DNA of 5,911 bases from Burkholderiaceae bacterium (GTDB lineage Bacteria > Pseudomonadota > Gammaproteobacteria > Burkholderiales > Burkholderiaceae_C): contig JAIRRE010000095.1 of the NCBI GenBank assembly GCA_031256125.1, forward strand, positions 1 to 5,911, read 5' to 3'. Positions 1 to 5,911 of the stretch are shown piece after piece. A program made the position numbers and the translations under genes. The notes beneath the pieces are model-generated. The model saw only the letters and a program-made list of their open reading frames with translations. It was not told the DNA's origin and ran no database searches. Position 1 is the first letter of the stretch, and every line of letters starts with the position of its first letter.

Positions 1-732
1 GCCATGCTTGCCGCCTGCGGCTGGTGGCAGCCCGCCGCCCAATGCGTATCCGGCGCGCCACTGTATGACCCCTGCTGCGGCTCCGGCACCATCGTCATCG
101 AAGCGGCGCAACTGGCTCTGGGCATCGCGCCGGGTGGCCAGCGGCGCTTTGGCTTTGAGCGTCTGCTGCCGTTTCGCGCCGAAGACTGGGTCGCTATCAA
201 ACAAGAAGCACGCAACCCAGTCATGGCCAGCGATACCGTGCGTATTTTCGGCAGCGACGTGGCGCATCGGATGGTCGATTTCGCCCAGCGCAACGCCCAA
301 CGCGCGGGCGTTGCGGCGGCGCTGCAATTGCGCGGCGGCGATGCCTTGCAACGCCTGCCCCCCGCGTCCGAGCCAGGCGTGTTGTTGCTCAATCCGCCCT
401 ACGGTGAACGCATTGCCGTGGCCGGCGTGGCGGGCGACAGCCCGCGTCGCGAGCGGGCGGGCCGGGAACGTTTCGTCAGCCCGGGCGCCAATACCACGGA
501 CGCCAGCGCGGACACACCGGATACGGGCGACGCCTTCTTCGCGCGCCTGGCTACGCATTGGAAAACCCACTACGCGGGCTGGACGGCCTGGCTCCTCACC
601 CCCGACCGCCACCTGCCCGCGCGCCTGCGCCTGACCGCCACCCGCCGTGTTCCACTATGGAACGGCCCCATCGAGTGCCGCCTGCTGCGTTTCGACATCA
701 CGGGCCGGCATGACCCCAAAAGCGGTGTTTGA
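1..732 (+). CDS. THUMP-type class I SAM-dependent RNA methyltransferase, 3' part
   Basis: This is the C-terminal catalytic half of a COG0116-type methyltransferase, the family of the RlmL N-terminal module that makes m2G in 23S rRNA. The reading frame is open from base 1, so the start and the THUMP RNA-binding domain lie upstream of the window. SAM-binding motif I (DPCCGSGT) is at 67-90, followed by the family-typical IEAA. An acidic motif II (GSDVAHRMVDFA) lies near 253-288. The catalytic motif IV, NPPYGER, is at 391-411; this N-P-P-Y form is used by N-methyltransferases acting on exocyclic amines. The C-terminal end (NGPIECRLLRFDI) matches the usual family ending. About 37 polar, Arg/Gly/Asp-rich residues sit between NPPYGERI and the next helix, which makes this part longer than in E. 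coli RlmL. It ends with TGA at 730-732. The family is clear; the exact target base is inferred. It could equally be annotated as a putative N6-adenine-specific DNA methylase, an older name for the same family. Confidence 0.9.
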   Translation, partial: AMLAACGWWQPAAQCVSGAPLYDPCCGSGTIVIEAAQLALGIAPGGQRRFGFERLLPFRAEDWVAIKQEARNPVMASDTVRIFGSDVAHRMVDFAQRNAQRAGVAAALQLRGGDALQRLPPASEPGVLLLNPPYGERIAVAGVAGDSPRRERAGRERFVSPGANTTDASADTPDTGDAFFARLATHWKTHYAGWTAWLLTPDRHLPARLRLTATRRVPLWNGPIECRLLRFDITGRHDPKSGV

Positions 733-967
733 CCGTTCCTATCCCTTCGCAACCTCGCATGAACAAAACGGTTTCTGGCTTGGCTGAGACTCACCATTTG
801 GATCAGATCGCTATGCGCCCGCCAGCGCCGCGCTTGGCTGCGCCATGCGGCGTTGCTCGCCCTTGCGGGCATGAACCCGCTGCGTTGCCTGGCGCGCCGA
901 TCACAGTGCCAGCGGGTACATTCCAACTGCCGTTTTAGGATGATTGATCTTTTTGTCTGGATGCACG
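733..967. other. intergenic region upstream of metF with hairpins and short repeats
   Basis: No convincing gene is present in this 235-bp gap. The second half is strongly G+C-rich and can fold. One arm pair is at 821-827 and 831-838 (GCCAGCG/CGCTTGGC, one bulged T, 3-nt loop). Another perfect 5-bp stem is at 865-869 and 876-880 (GCGGG/CCCGC, 6-nt loop). The heptamer GCGTTGC occurs at 850-856 and again at 882-888, flanking the second hairpin. An open frame on the + strand (729-938) has no ribosome binding site and overlaps the methyltransferase stop, so I do not call it. The metF promoter and leader must lie here, but I cannot pick -35/-10 boxes with confidence. The region does not show the conserved core of an SAH or SAM riboswitch as far as I can judge by eye. 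It could be a dispersed intergenic repeat or a structured leader. Confidence 0.4.
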
Positions 968-1804
968 ATGGCCCTGCCTGTTCCCATCAGCTTTGAATTC
1001 TTTCCACCCAAAACGCCCGAGGGCGCGCGCAAGTTATGCGCGGCCCGCGCGCAACTCTACGCCGCCGGCCCGCAGTTTTGTTCGGTGACTTACGGCGCAG
1101 GCGGTTCGACGCAGGCGGGAACGTTCGACACCGTACGCCAGATTTTGGCCGAGGGCGTGGCGGCGGCCAGCCACATTTCCTGTATCGGCGCGACGCGCGA
1201 ATCCATGCGCGCCAACCTGGTGGCGCTGCGGGACATGGGCGTGCGGCGATTGGTCGCATTGCGCGGCGATCTGCCCAGCGGCTTTGGGTTGGGCGGGGAA
1301 TTTCAATATGCCAGCGATCTGGTTGCCTTTATCCGCGCCGAGTCCGGGCGGCATTTTCATATCGAGGTGGCGTGCTACCCGGAAATGCACCCGCAAGCGC
1401 GCAATCCGCAAGACGATTTACGCGCTTTCGCCGCCAAGGTAAATGCCGGGGCCGATTCGGCCATCACGCAATATTTTTTCAACGCCGACGCCTACTTTCG
1501 CTTTGTCCAAGAGGCGCGCAAGCTGGGCATTGCCGCGCCCATCGTGCCAGGCATCATGCCGATTACCAACGCCGCGCAATTGCTGCGTTTTTCAGATGCG
1601 TGCGGCGCGGAAATTCCACGCTGGCTGCGGCTGCGCTTGCAGTCACTCGATGGCGGCGATCCGCAGACCATCCGCGCCTTCGGTCTGGACGTGGTGGCGG
1701 CGCTGTCCCAGCGCCTGATCGACGGCGGTGCGCCGGGGCTGCACTGCTACACCCTCAACCAGGCCGGGCCGGTCCTGGCGTTGTGCGAGCGGCTGGGGTT
1801 GTGA
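968..1804 (+). CDS. metF: 5,10-methylenetetrahydrofolate reductase
   Basis: The product reduces 5,10-methylene-THF to 5-methyl-THF with FAD as cofactor in the cytoplasm, supplying the methyl group for methionine synthesis. The 278-residue protein has the full family signature in order: SFEFFPPKTPEG at residues 8-19, where E10 corresponds to catalytic Glu28 of E. coli MetF; SVTYGAGGS at 39-47; HISCIGAT at 69-76; VALRGDLPSG at 96-105, where D101 corresponds to flavin-contacting Asp120; EVACYPEMHP at 133-142; AITQYFF at 165-171, where Q168 corresponds to substrate-binding Gln183; PGIMPI at 194-199; and HCYTLNQA at 259-266. I chose ATG 968 because the family begins just before the SFEFFPP strand. 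The in-frame TTG at 944 would add eight unrelated residues. The ribosome binding site is weak (GGA at 959-961). The length is slightly below the 296 residues of E. coli MetF, mostly from a shorter N-terminus. A 235-bp gap separates it from the methyltransferase, so it probably has its own promoter. Confidence 0.96.
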   Translation: MALPVPISFEFFPPKTPEGARKLCAARAQLYAAGPQFCSVTYGAGGSTQAGTFDTVRQILAEGVAAASHISCIGATRESMRANLVALRDMGVRRLVALRGDLPSGFGLGGEFQYASDLVAFIRAESGRHFHIEVACYPEMHPQARNPQDDLRAFAAKVNAGADSAITQYFFNADAYFRFVQEARKLGIAAPIVPGIMPITNAAQLLRFSDACGAEIPRWLRLRLQSLDGGDPQTIRAFGLDVVAALSQRLIDGGAPGLHCYTLNQAGPVLALCERLGL

Positions 1805-1882
1805 GATTCGTTGCTTAACTGTCGCAACCCGCGCCTGTCCCAACGCGCAAATCTGCTCCGTCTCCATTAGCATTCACCCATC

Positions 1883-3874
1883 ATGGGCGCCTTGGAACTG
1901 ACGCTGGTTTATTTGCTGGCCGCCGTGCTGGGTGTGGCGGCTTGCCGCTGGCTCAAGCTGCCGGCGATTCTGGGGTATCTGCTGGCAGGCGTGGTGATGG
2001 AGCCGCACACGCTGGGGCTGGCCTTTGGGCAGGACGCCGACAGTATCAAACATCTGGCCGAATACGGCGTGGTGTTCCTGATGTTCGTGATCGGGCTGGA
2101 ATTCAGTCTGCCGCGCTTGCGCGCGATGCGGCGACACGTATTCGGCCTGGGGCTGGCGCAAGTGGCGCTGACGATGCTGATCGCCACACTGGCGGCGGCA
2201 GCGCTGGCGCGCTGGCTGCCAGGTCGCTGGCATCTGGGCTGGCGGCAGGCGCTGGCGCTGTCGGGCACGATGGCGATGAGCAGTACCGCGATCGTGGTCA
2301 AGCTGATGGCCGACCGCATGGAGCTGGAATCAGCTCACGGCCAGCGCGTGATGGGTGTGCTGCTGCTGCAAGACCTGGCGGTGGTGCCGCTGGTGATTCT
2401 GGTGACGGCGCTGGGCAGTTCGCCCGAACGCCTGGCCGGGGCATTGTTGCTGGGCGCGCTCAAAGCCGGCGCGCTGATCGCCGTGCTGCTGTGGGGCGGC
2501 CCGCGCGTAATGCGCTGGTGGCTGACGCTGGTGGCGCGGCGCAAGTCCGAAGAACTGTTCGTGCTCAACGTGCTGCTGCTCACGCTTGGCCTGGCCTGGC
2601 TGACAGAGCAGGCGGGGTTGTCGATGGGCCTGGGCGCCTTTATCTGCGGCGTGCTGATTTCGGAGACCGAATTCAAGTATCAGGTGGAAGCGGAAATCCG
2701 CTCGTTCCATGACGTACTGCTGGGGCTGTTTTTCATCACCATCGGCATGCTGCTGGACTGGCGGCTGGTACTGCTGCAATGGCCATTCGTGCTGCTGCTG
2801 CTGCTCGGGCCGGTGTTGTTCAAGCTGCTGCTGGTCGCCGGGCTGGCGCGTGTGCTGGGCGCGAGCAGCGGCGTAGCGCTGCGCACCGGACTGTATCTGG
2901 CGCAGGCGGGCGAATTCGGCTTCGTGCTGCTGGCGCTCGGACAGCGCGAAGGGCTGATCGCGCCCCGTTTGTTCAACCCGGCGCTGGCGGCGATGGTTAT
3001 TTCGATGCTTGCCACGCCCTTCATCATCATGGCCTCGGGCCGCATCGTGATGCGGTTGGTCGCCAGTGAATGGATGCAACAGTCGCTGCAAATGACGCAA
3101 ATCGCGCGCCAGTCAATCAACACCTCGGCGCACGTGGTGATTTGCGGCTATGGCCGCAGCGGCCAGGGTCTTGCACGGATACTGGAGCGTGAAGGGATCG
3201 CCTACATGGCGCTGGACCTGGACCCCGATCTGGTACGGCAGGCCGCCGGCGCGGGCAGTCCGGTAGCTTATGGTGATGCCAGCAAGACGCAGGCGCTGCT
3301 GGCGGCAGGCATTCACCGCGCGCGTGCCGTGGCACTGACCTATCTGGACGAGCCGCGCGTGCTGAAGACGCTGGCCGTGATCCGGCAGCTGGCGCCGCAA
3401 GTGCCGGTGCTGGTGCGCACGCAGACTGACCGCGATCTGGAAAAACTGCGTCAGGCCGGCGCGACCGAAATCGTGCCCGAAGCGATGGAAGGTTCGCTGA
3501 TGCTGGCCAGCCACGCCTTGGTCTTGGCGGGAGTACCGATCCGGCGCGTGCGACGCATGGTGCAACAGCAGCGCGAAGCGCGCTATGCCCTGCTGCGTTG
3601 GTACTTTCGCGGCGCGGAAGACGATGAGGGTGAAGATGCGCTCGAAACCGAACGCCTGCTTACCCTGACCGTACCCGCGTACCTGGCCGGCCACACGGTG
3701 GGCGAAGCGCTGGGGGACCTGTTGCATGCGCACGCCATTCACATCCTCAGCCTGCGCCGGAATGGCGTTGCACTGACCGCCGTTGATGGCGACACAGTAA
3801 TTGAAGGCGGCGAAACCCTTTTGATCTCTGGCAAGGCCGGCCCACTGGCCGACGCGCAAAAGGCGATGCAATGA
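1883..3874 (+). CDS. KefB/KefC-type CPA2 monovalent cation:proton antiporter with RCK domain
   Basis: This is an inner-membrane antiporter of 663 residues. Residues 1-395 form the hydrophobic Na+/H+-exchanger domain with about 12 membrane segments. Recognisable CPA2 landmarks are SSTAIVVKLM (133-142), LLQDLAVVPL (161-170; Q163-D164 is the conserved pair in the ion path), GAFICGVL (251-258), LLGLFFITIGM (279-289) and QAGEFGFVLL (341-350). Residues 417-550 are a TrkA-N/RCK domain that begins with the dinucleotide motif GYGRSG (422-427), has acidic D445/D447 at the end of the second strand, and the GDAS turn (464-467). Residues 585-660 look like a TrkA-C ligand-binding domain. E. coli KefC is 620 residues; the extra length is mostly at the C-terminal end. 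The KefC regulatory loop HALESD is not present: the aligned stretch reads YQVEAE (266-271), so glutathione gating should not be assumed. K+ efflux is the likely role but the ion is inferred. ATG 1883 has no visible Shine-Dalgarno sequence, yet it starts directly at the first membrane segment. Confidence 0.93.
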   Translation: MGALELTLVYLLAAVLGVAACRWLKLPAILGYLLAGVVMEPHTLGLAFGQDADSIKHLAEYGVVFLMFVIGLEFSLPRLRAMRRHVFGLGLAQVALTMLIATLAAAALARWLPGRWHLGWRQALALSGTMAMSSTAIVVKLMADRMELESAHGQRVMGVLLLQDLAVVPLVILVTALGSSPERLAGALLLGALKAGALIAVLLWGGPRVMRWWLTLVARRKSEELFVLNVLLLTLGLAWLTEQAGLSMGLGAFICGVLISETEFKYQVEAEIRSFHDVLLGLFFITIGMLLDWRLVLLQWPFVLLLLLGPVLFKLLLVAGLARVLGASSGVALRTGLYLAQAGEFGFVLLALGQREGLIAPRLFNPALAAMVISMLATPFIIMASGRIVMRLVASEWMQQSLQMTQIARQSINTSAHVVICGYGRSGQGLARILEREGIAYMALDLDPDLVRQAAGAGSPVAYGDASKTQALLAAGIHRARAVALTYLDEPRVLKTLAVIRQLAPQVPVLVRTQTDRDLEKLRQAGATEIVPEAMEGSLMLASHALVLAGVPIRRVRRMVQQQREARYALLRWYFRGAEDDEGEDALETERLLTLTVPAYLAGHTVGEALGDLLHAHAIHILSLRRNGVALTAVDGDTVIEGGETLLISGKAGPLADAQKAMQ

Positions 3875-3883
3875 GGAACATCG

Positions 3884-4219
3884 GGTACGGCCTGCGGGAT
3901 GGTAATGCTTTACCGCAGCGGCGATGGTGTTGGCGGCGGCTATCGCCGCGCTGATGGCCGCTATCCACAGTTCCGGTGAGTAACCTTGGGGACAGTCACC
4001 AGCATAACTGCGCACGTGCGCGCCGGGACTGGGGTTGGTGCAGATTGGTCAAGGTTTCGGCGGTAAAGCCGATGATGATGGAAACGGGTTGGATACGGTG
4101 TACATCCCGCAGGAAACAGCGGTAGGGCAAGGCGTGGTGGCGGATGTGGTTTTGACAACTTCAGTGTCGATATCGTCTTTGTCCTGAAGCAGGCCGGCGG
4201 CGATATTCGCGCCCATCAT
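3884..4219 (-). pseudogene. possible broken gene, unassigned, reading split over two frames
   Basis: This fills the 341-bp gap between the antiporter stop and the lipoprotein stop. On the - strand an ATG at 4219-4217 overlaps the lipoprotein TGA by four bases (ATGA) and opens a 56-codon frame to a TGA at 4049-4051. A second frame, open from 4160 to a TGA at 3996-3998, reads more like protein in its middle (HALPYRCFLRDVHRIQPVSI, 4136-4077). Near 4030 the reading can return to the first frame, which continues open (VRSYAGDCPQGYSPELWIAA from 4015) into a hydrophobic Ala-rich stretch ending around 3890, next to the antiporter gene. Two compensating single-base shifts would therefore give one continuous protein of about 110 residues. 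I do not recognise its family and give no function. A weak inverted repeat GCGGCG/CGCCGC (3933-3949) lies inside it, without a T run. The alternative is non-coding spacer with chance open frames. Confidence 0.3.
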
Positions 4220-4671
4220 GGCGCTGAACTGCTGGGTGGGGCGCTGACGGGGGCGGGTGGGTGGGCCATCCCGCCGAGAGGAACCGTCACAGGCCCGTCG
4301 AGCACGACATAGCCACGCCCCGCAAGACAGTTACGCACGATTTGCGCCTGGGTCATTACGGCCGCGTTCGCTGACGCCGTTCCGCCCTGCGCCGCGCCAA
4401 CGACCGCGCCAAAGCGCGCAAATGATTGGCGATCCCCGGCTGCCGCGCCTATTGCCGCGCCCAGCAATGCGCCCAGTATCGTGCCGCCAGCCACGCTCTG
4501 GCCGACACTGATTTGATTGGCGTATCTGTTGCATTCCGCGAGATTCGCACGGTACGCATCCATGTTCCCAACGCTATTGGGATCAACCACAGGAGAATAA
4601 AAAGTTGCGCAGCCAGACAACAACAGCACCGCCGCAGCACATGCCGCAGCAAGGGTGGTGGTGGATTTCAT
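4216..4671 (-). CDS. glycine-zipper outer-membrane lipoprotein
   Basis: A small envelope lipoprotein of 151 residues. Residues 1-20 are a lipoprotein signal peptide: short basic start (MKSTT), hydrophobic core AAAVLLL, and lipobox LSGC with the lipidated cysteine at position 21. Residue 22 is Ala, not Asp, so sorting to the outer membrane is expected. After a linker, Y40 to Y50 carry the family pattern with C47. Residues 62-98 are a glycine-zipper stretch (GGTILGALLGAAIGAAAG and then GAVVGAAQGG) that can pack as a helical hairpin in a membrane. C115 sits in VRNCLAGRGY (112-121), a segment typical of this lipoprotein group; C47 and C115 could form a disulfide. The tail is rich in Pro, Ser and Ala. 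The start at 4671 is supported by GGAG at 4682-4679, seven bases upstream. Its stop overlaps a possible next ATG (4219-4217). It lies 24 bp after the S24 remnant on the same strand. The exact function is unknown; structural or OmpA/SlyB-like envelope roles are inferred only from fold. Confidence 0.85.
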   Translation of the reverse strand: MKSTTTLAAACAAAVLLLSGCATFYSPVVDPNSVGNMDAYRANLAECNRYANQISVGQSVAGGTILGALLGAAIGAAAGDRQSFARFGAVVGAAQGGTASANAAVMTQAQIVRNCLAGRGYVVLDGPVTVPLGGMAHPPAPVSAPPSSSAP

Positions 4672-4695
4672 AACGTATCTCCAAGAAAGGTTAGG

Positions 4696-5128
4696 CTAAA
4701 TCCAGTCGCTCTGCCGATGTACGATCCGGCCCACGATGATGCAATTCTCGACGCATCCCTTGGGCGTGAAGCGCCGTTGATCCTGGTTGTCCGGCTGCAT
4801 CCACTACCGGCCCGCGTCGCGGATCAGGCGTTTTGACAACCGGCTTGCCTTCGTTGTTGATAGCGAAGATTTTGCCGCCGCGCCCGGTGGTATCCGCCGG
4901 GTTGACCACGACCAACTTATCATCATAAAGCGTCGGTTCCACGCTGTCCAACTTGGATGATACGTTGGTCTGCGCACGCTTTTGGATCAATGGGTTGCGG
5001 ATTTGATCTTCCCACCCACCAGCCTTGTAGCAAGCCGAGCTTGATTGTTGGCACACCGGCATCACCAATGTCCCGGTAGCTGGCGGGTGCCGAGATTGGC
5101 AACGGGTCAAGGATGAGGAACAGGTCGT
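4696..5128 (-). pseudogene. broken S24-family (LexA/UmuD/CI-like) peptidase regulator remnant
   Basis: This is the C-terminal autocleavage domain of an S24 repressor, no longer readable as one protein. The catalytic serine is in DSVEPTL (Ser codon 4945-4943) where the family has DSMxPTL. It is followed by YDDKLVVVNPADTT and then GGKIFAINNEGKPVVK, whose last Lys (codon 4834-4832) is the general base. Ser and Lys are exactly 37 residues apart, as in LexA (119/156) and UmuD (60/97). Directly after this Lys the frame breaks at a run of four A (4834-4831): dropping one A continues the family sequence RLIRDAGR, then an in-frame TAG (4806-4804) stands where the family has Trp, then WMQPDNQDQRRFTPKGC and the ending GRIVHRQSDWI with TAG at 4698-4696. 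The upstream part (about 5040-5128) is unclear, and no helix-turn-helix is found because the spermidine-synthase-like gene occupies that DNA. Such proteins are usually XRE-type repressors of about 200-250 residues. A cryptic peptide of up to 139 residues could still be translated in the first frame. Confidence 0.8.
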
Positions 5129-5911
5129 CTACGCGCCGCCCGGGTTACGCGCCAGGCGGGCGCGTGCCGACGCCGCCGATGCGAATTGTTGCACTGATGC
5201 AACGCTTGCAACTGGTCCCGCAGCGGCGGATGGGCTGGTGAACAGTCCCAGAATTTGCTGGGCGGTGTCGGTCGTGACCGCGTTACCTTTGGGCGTGGCG
5301 TATTCCAGATACAGGTTGTTGTCGGTGGAGAGGAACAGGCGTTCCCCGGCGGGGCCGAGTTTGCGGGTGAGCATCTGGTCCACGGCGTTGGCGTCGGCGA
5401 CCAGGCTTGCTTTCAGACCGGGCACGGTAGCCGTGGCGTGGGCGGCTTGCAAACCGCGCGTAAGCACAGCTTCCGCCGCCGGGTTTTGCACCGCCGCTGC
5501 GGTGTCGTTGGTGATGACCAAAATACCTTGCCCGCCGCCCACGTAGAAGTTGACGTATTTGAAAACCGCGCGCGCGGAGTTGACCAGGGTGATGAAGTCG
5601 ATGGGCCGCATATGGTGCAACGGCACCCGCTGTTGCAGCACGCCGCCGGGAGCCAGGCGCGTGGCGGCGATTTGGTAGAACTCCCGGTTGTAGAGGTTGG
5701 CCGCGCCGGCGGACCAGATACTGGTCCGTTCGATGGTGATGAGGTCGTAGCGTTTGTTTTGCGTCAGCAGGTAGTTGCGCCCGTCTGTATAAAACACATG
5801 GACGCCACGTTGGCCGGAGACGCCGTGGTTGATGCCGGCGAAGTGCCGGTCCGCCAGACGCACGATGTCCGGCGCGAGTTCGGCGATGTCCAGTTGTGCA
5901 AAGCCTTGGTC
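5129..5911 (-). CDS. spermidine-synthase-like protein, 3' part
   Basis: The frame is open to the right edge, so the N-terminus is missing; 260 residues are visible. It has a Rossmann-type methyltransferase-like fold of the polyamine aminopropyltransferase superfamily. The first visible residues (QLDIAELAPDIVRLADRHF) hold the acidic strand end (AEL) that contacts the adenosyl ribose. Then come FYTDGRNYL and YDLITIE (strand 4 region), AGAANLYNREFYQIAATRL and PGGVLQQRVPLH. These are the marks of the 'fused MFS/spermidine synthase' or spermidine-synthase-like group. The canonical catalytic DSSDPxGPA motif is replaced by ERTSIWSAGAANLY, so true spermidine synthesis is doubtful. The last 40 residues are an Ala/Ser-rich tail ending RLARNPGGA, without known domain. 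The stop is TAG at 5131-5129. Downstream on the same strand the S24 remnant follows at once, with no recognisable terminator. Whether membrane segments precede this domain cannot be seen in the window. Confidence 0.82.
   Translation of the reverse strand, partial: DQGFAQLDIAELAPDIVRLADRHFAGINHGVSGQRGVHVFYTDGRNYLLTQNKRYDLITIERTSIWSAGAANLYNREFYQIAATRLAPGGVLQQRVPLHHMRPIDFITLVNSARAVFKYVNFYVGGGQGILVITNDTAAAVQNPAAEAVLTRGLQAAHATATVPGLKASLVADANAVDQMLTRKLGPAGERLFLSTDNNLYLEYATPKGNAVTTDTAQQILGLFTSPSAAAGPVASVASVQQFASAASARARLARNPGGA

Noticed and set aside
729..938. 69-codon + strand frame between the methyltransferase and metF
   Set aside because: It overlaps the methyltransferase stop, has no ribosome binding site, and its composition follows the local G+C-rich hairpin sequence.
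940..996. 18-codon + strand frame overlapping the metF start, a possible leader peptide
   Set aside because: It has no Shine-Dalgarno sequence and no run of methionine or other regulatory codons; it is easily explained by chance.
1810..1828. Inverted repeat GTTGC/GCAAC after metF as a terminator
   Set aside because: The stem has only 5 bp with a 9-nt loop and no following T run.
2330..3100. Long Gln/His-rich - strand frame inside the antiporter gene
   Set aside because: Its Gln/His-rich composition comes from reading CTG/GTG-rich membrane-segment codons on the opposite strand.
3933..3949. Inverted repeat GCGGCG/CGCCGC after the antiporter as a terminator
   Set aside because: A 6-bp stem in G+C-rich repetitive sequence without a T run on either strand; not enough for a call.
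3113..4015. Long - strand frame (300 codons) antisense to the antiporter gene
   Set aside because: Its part within 3113-3874 is a G+C-driven shadow of the antiporter, which has full family motifs on the + strand. Only the portion beyond 3875 is considered, as a possible remnant.
5238..5546. + strand frame inside the spermidine-synthase-like region
   Set aside because: It is the antisense shadow of the - strand gene, which carries the recognisable motifs.

Overview
The window is G+C-rich DNA that reads like a betaproteobacterial chromosome, most probably Burkholderiales and perhaps close to Alcaligenaceae. This placement rests on codon use, the flavour of the proteins and the gene set; it is an inference, because no rRNA or other marker gene is present.

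Left part, + strand (1-3874): the 3' portion of a THUMP-type 23S rRNA guanine methyltransferase (1-732, start outside the window); a 235-bp intergenic stretch with hairpins and short direct repeats (733-967); a complete metF, 5,10-methylenetetrahydrofolate reductase (968-1804); and a complete CPA2 cation:proton antiporter of the KefB/KefC type with a C-terminal RCK module (1883-3874). These are housekeeping genes, each intact where visible. They are not obviously one operon, since the gaps between them are 78 to 235 bp.

Right part, - strand (about 3875-5911), converging on the antiporter gene: the 3' portion of a spermidine-synthase-like protein (5129-5911, start outside the window); immediately downstream a broken remnant of an S24-family (LexA/UmuD/CI-like) autocleaving regulator, with one frameshift, one internal stop and no DNA-binding domain (4696-5128); an intact glycine-zipper outer-membrane lipoprotein (4216-4671); and a stretch with coding character split over two frames next to the antiporter stop (about 3884-4219). 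This side looks like a decaying accessory segment in which only the lipoprotein is intact.

The best-supported unusual item is the S24 remnant. Its Ser-Lys dyad is readable with the exact 37-residue spacing of LexA and UmuD, but the gene is inactivated just after the lysine. I see no CRISPR array, tRNA, rRNA, insertion sequence or complete new system in this window.
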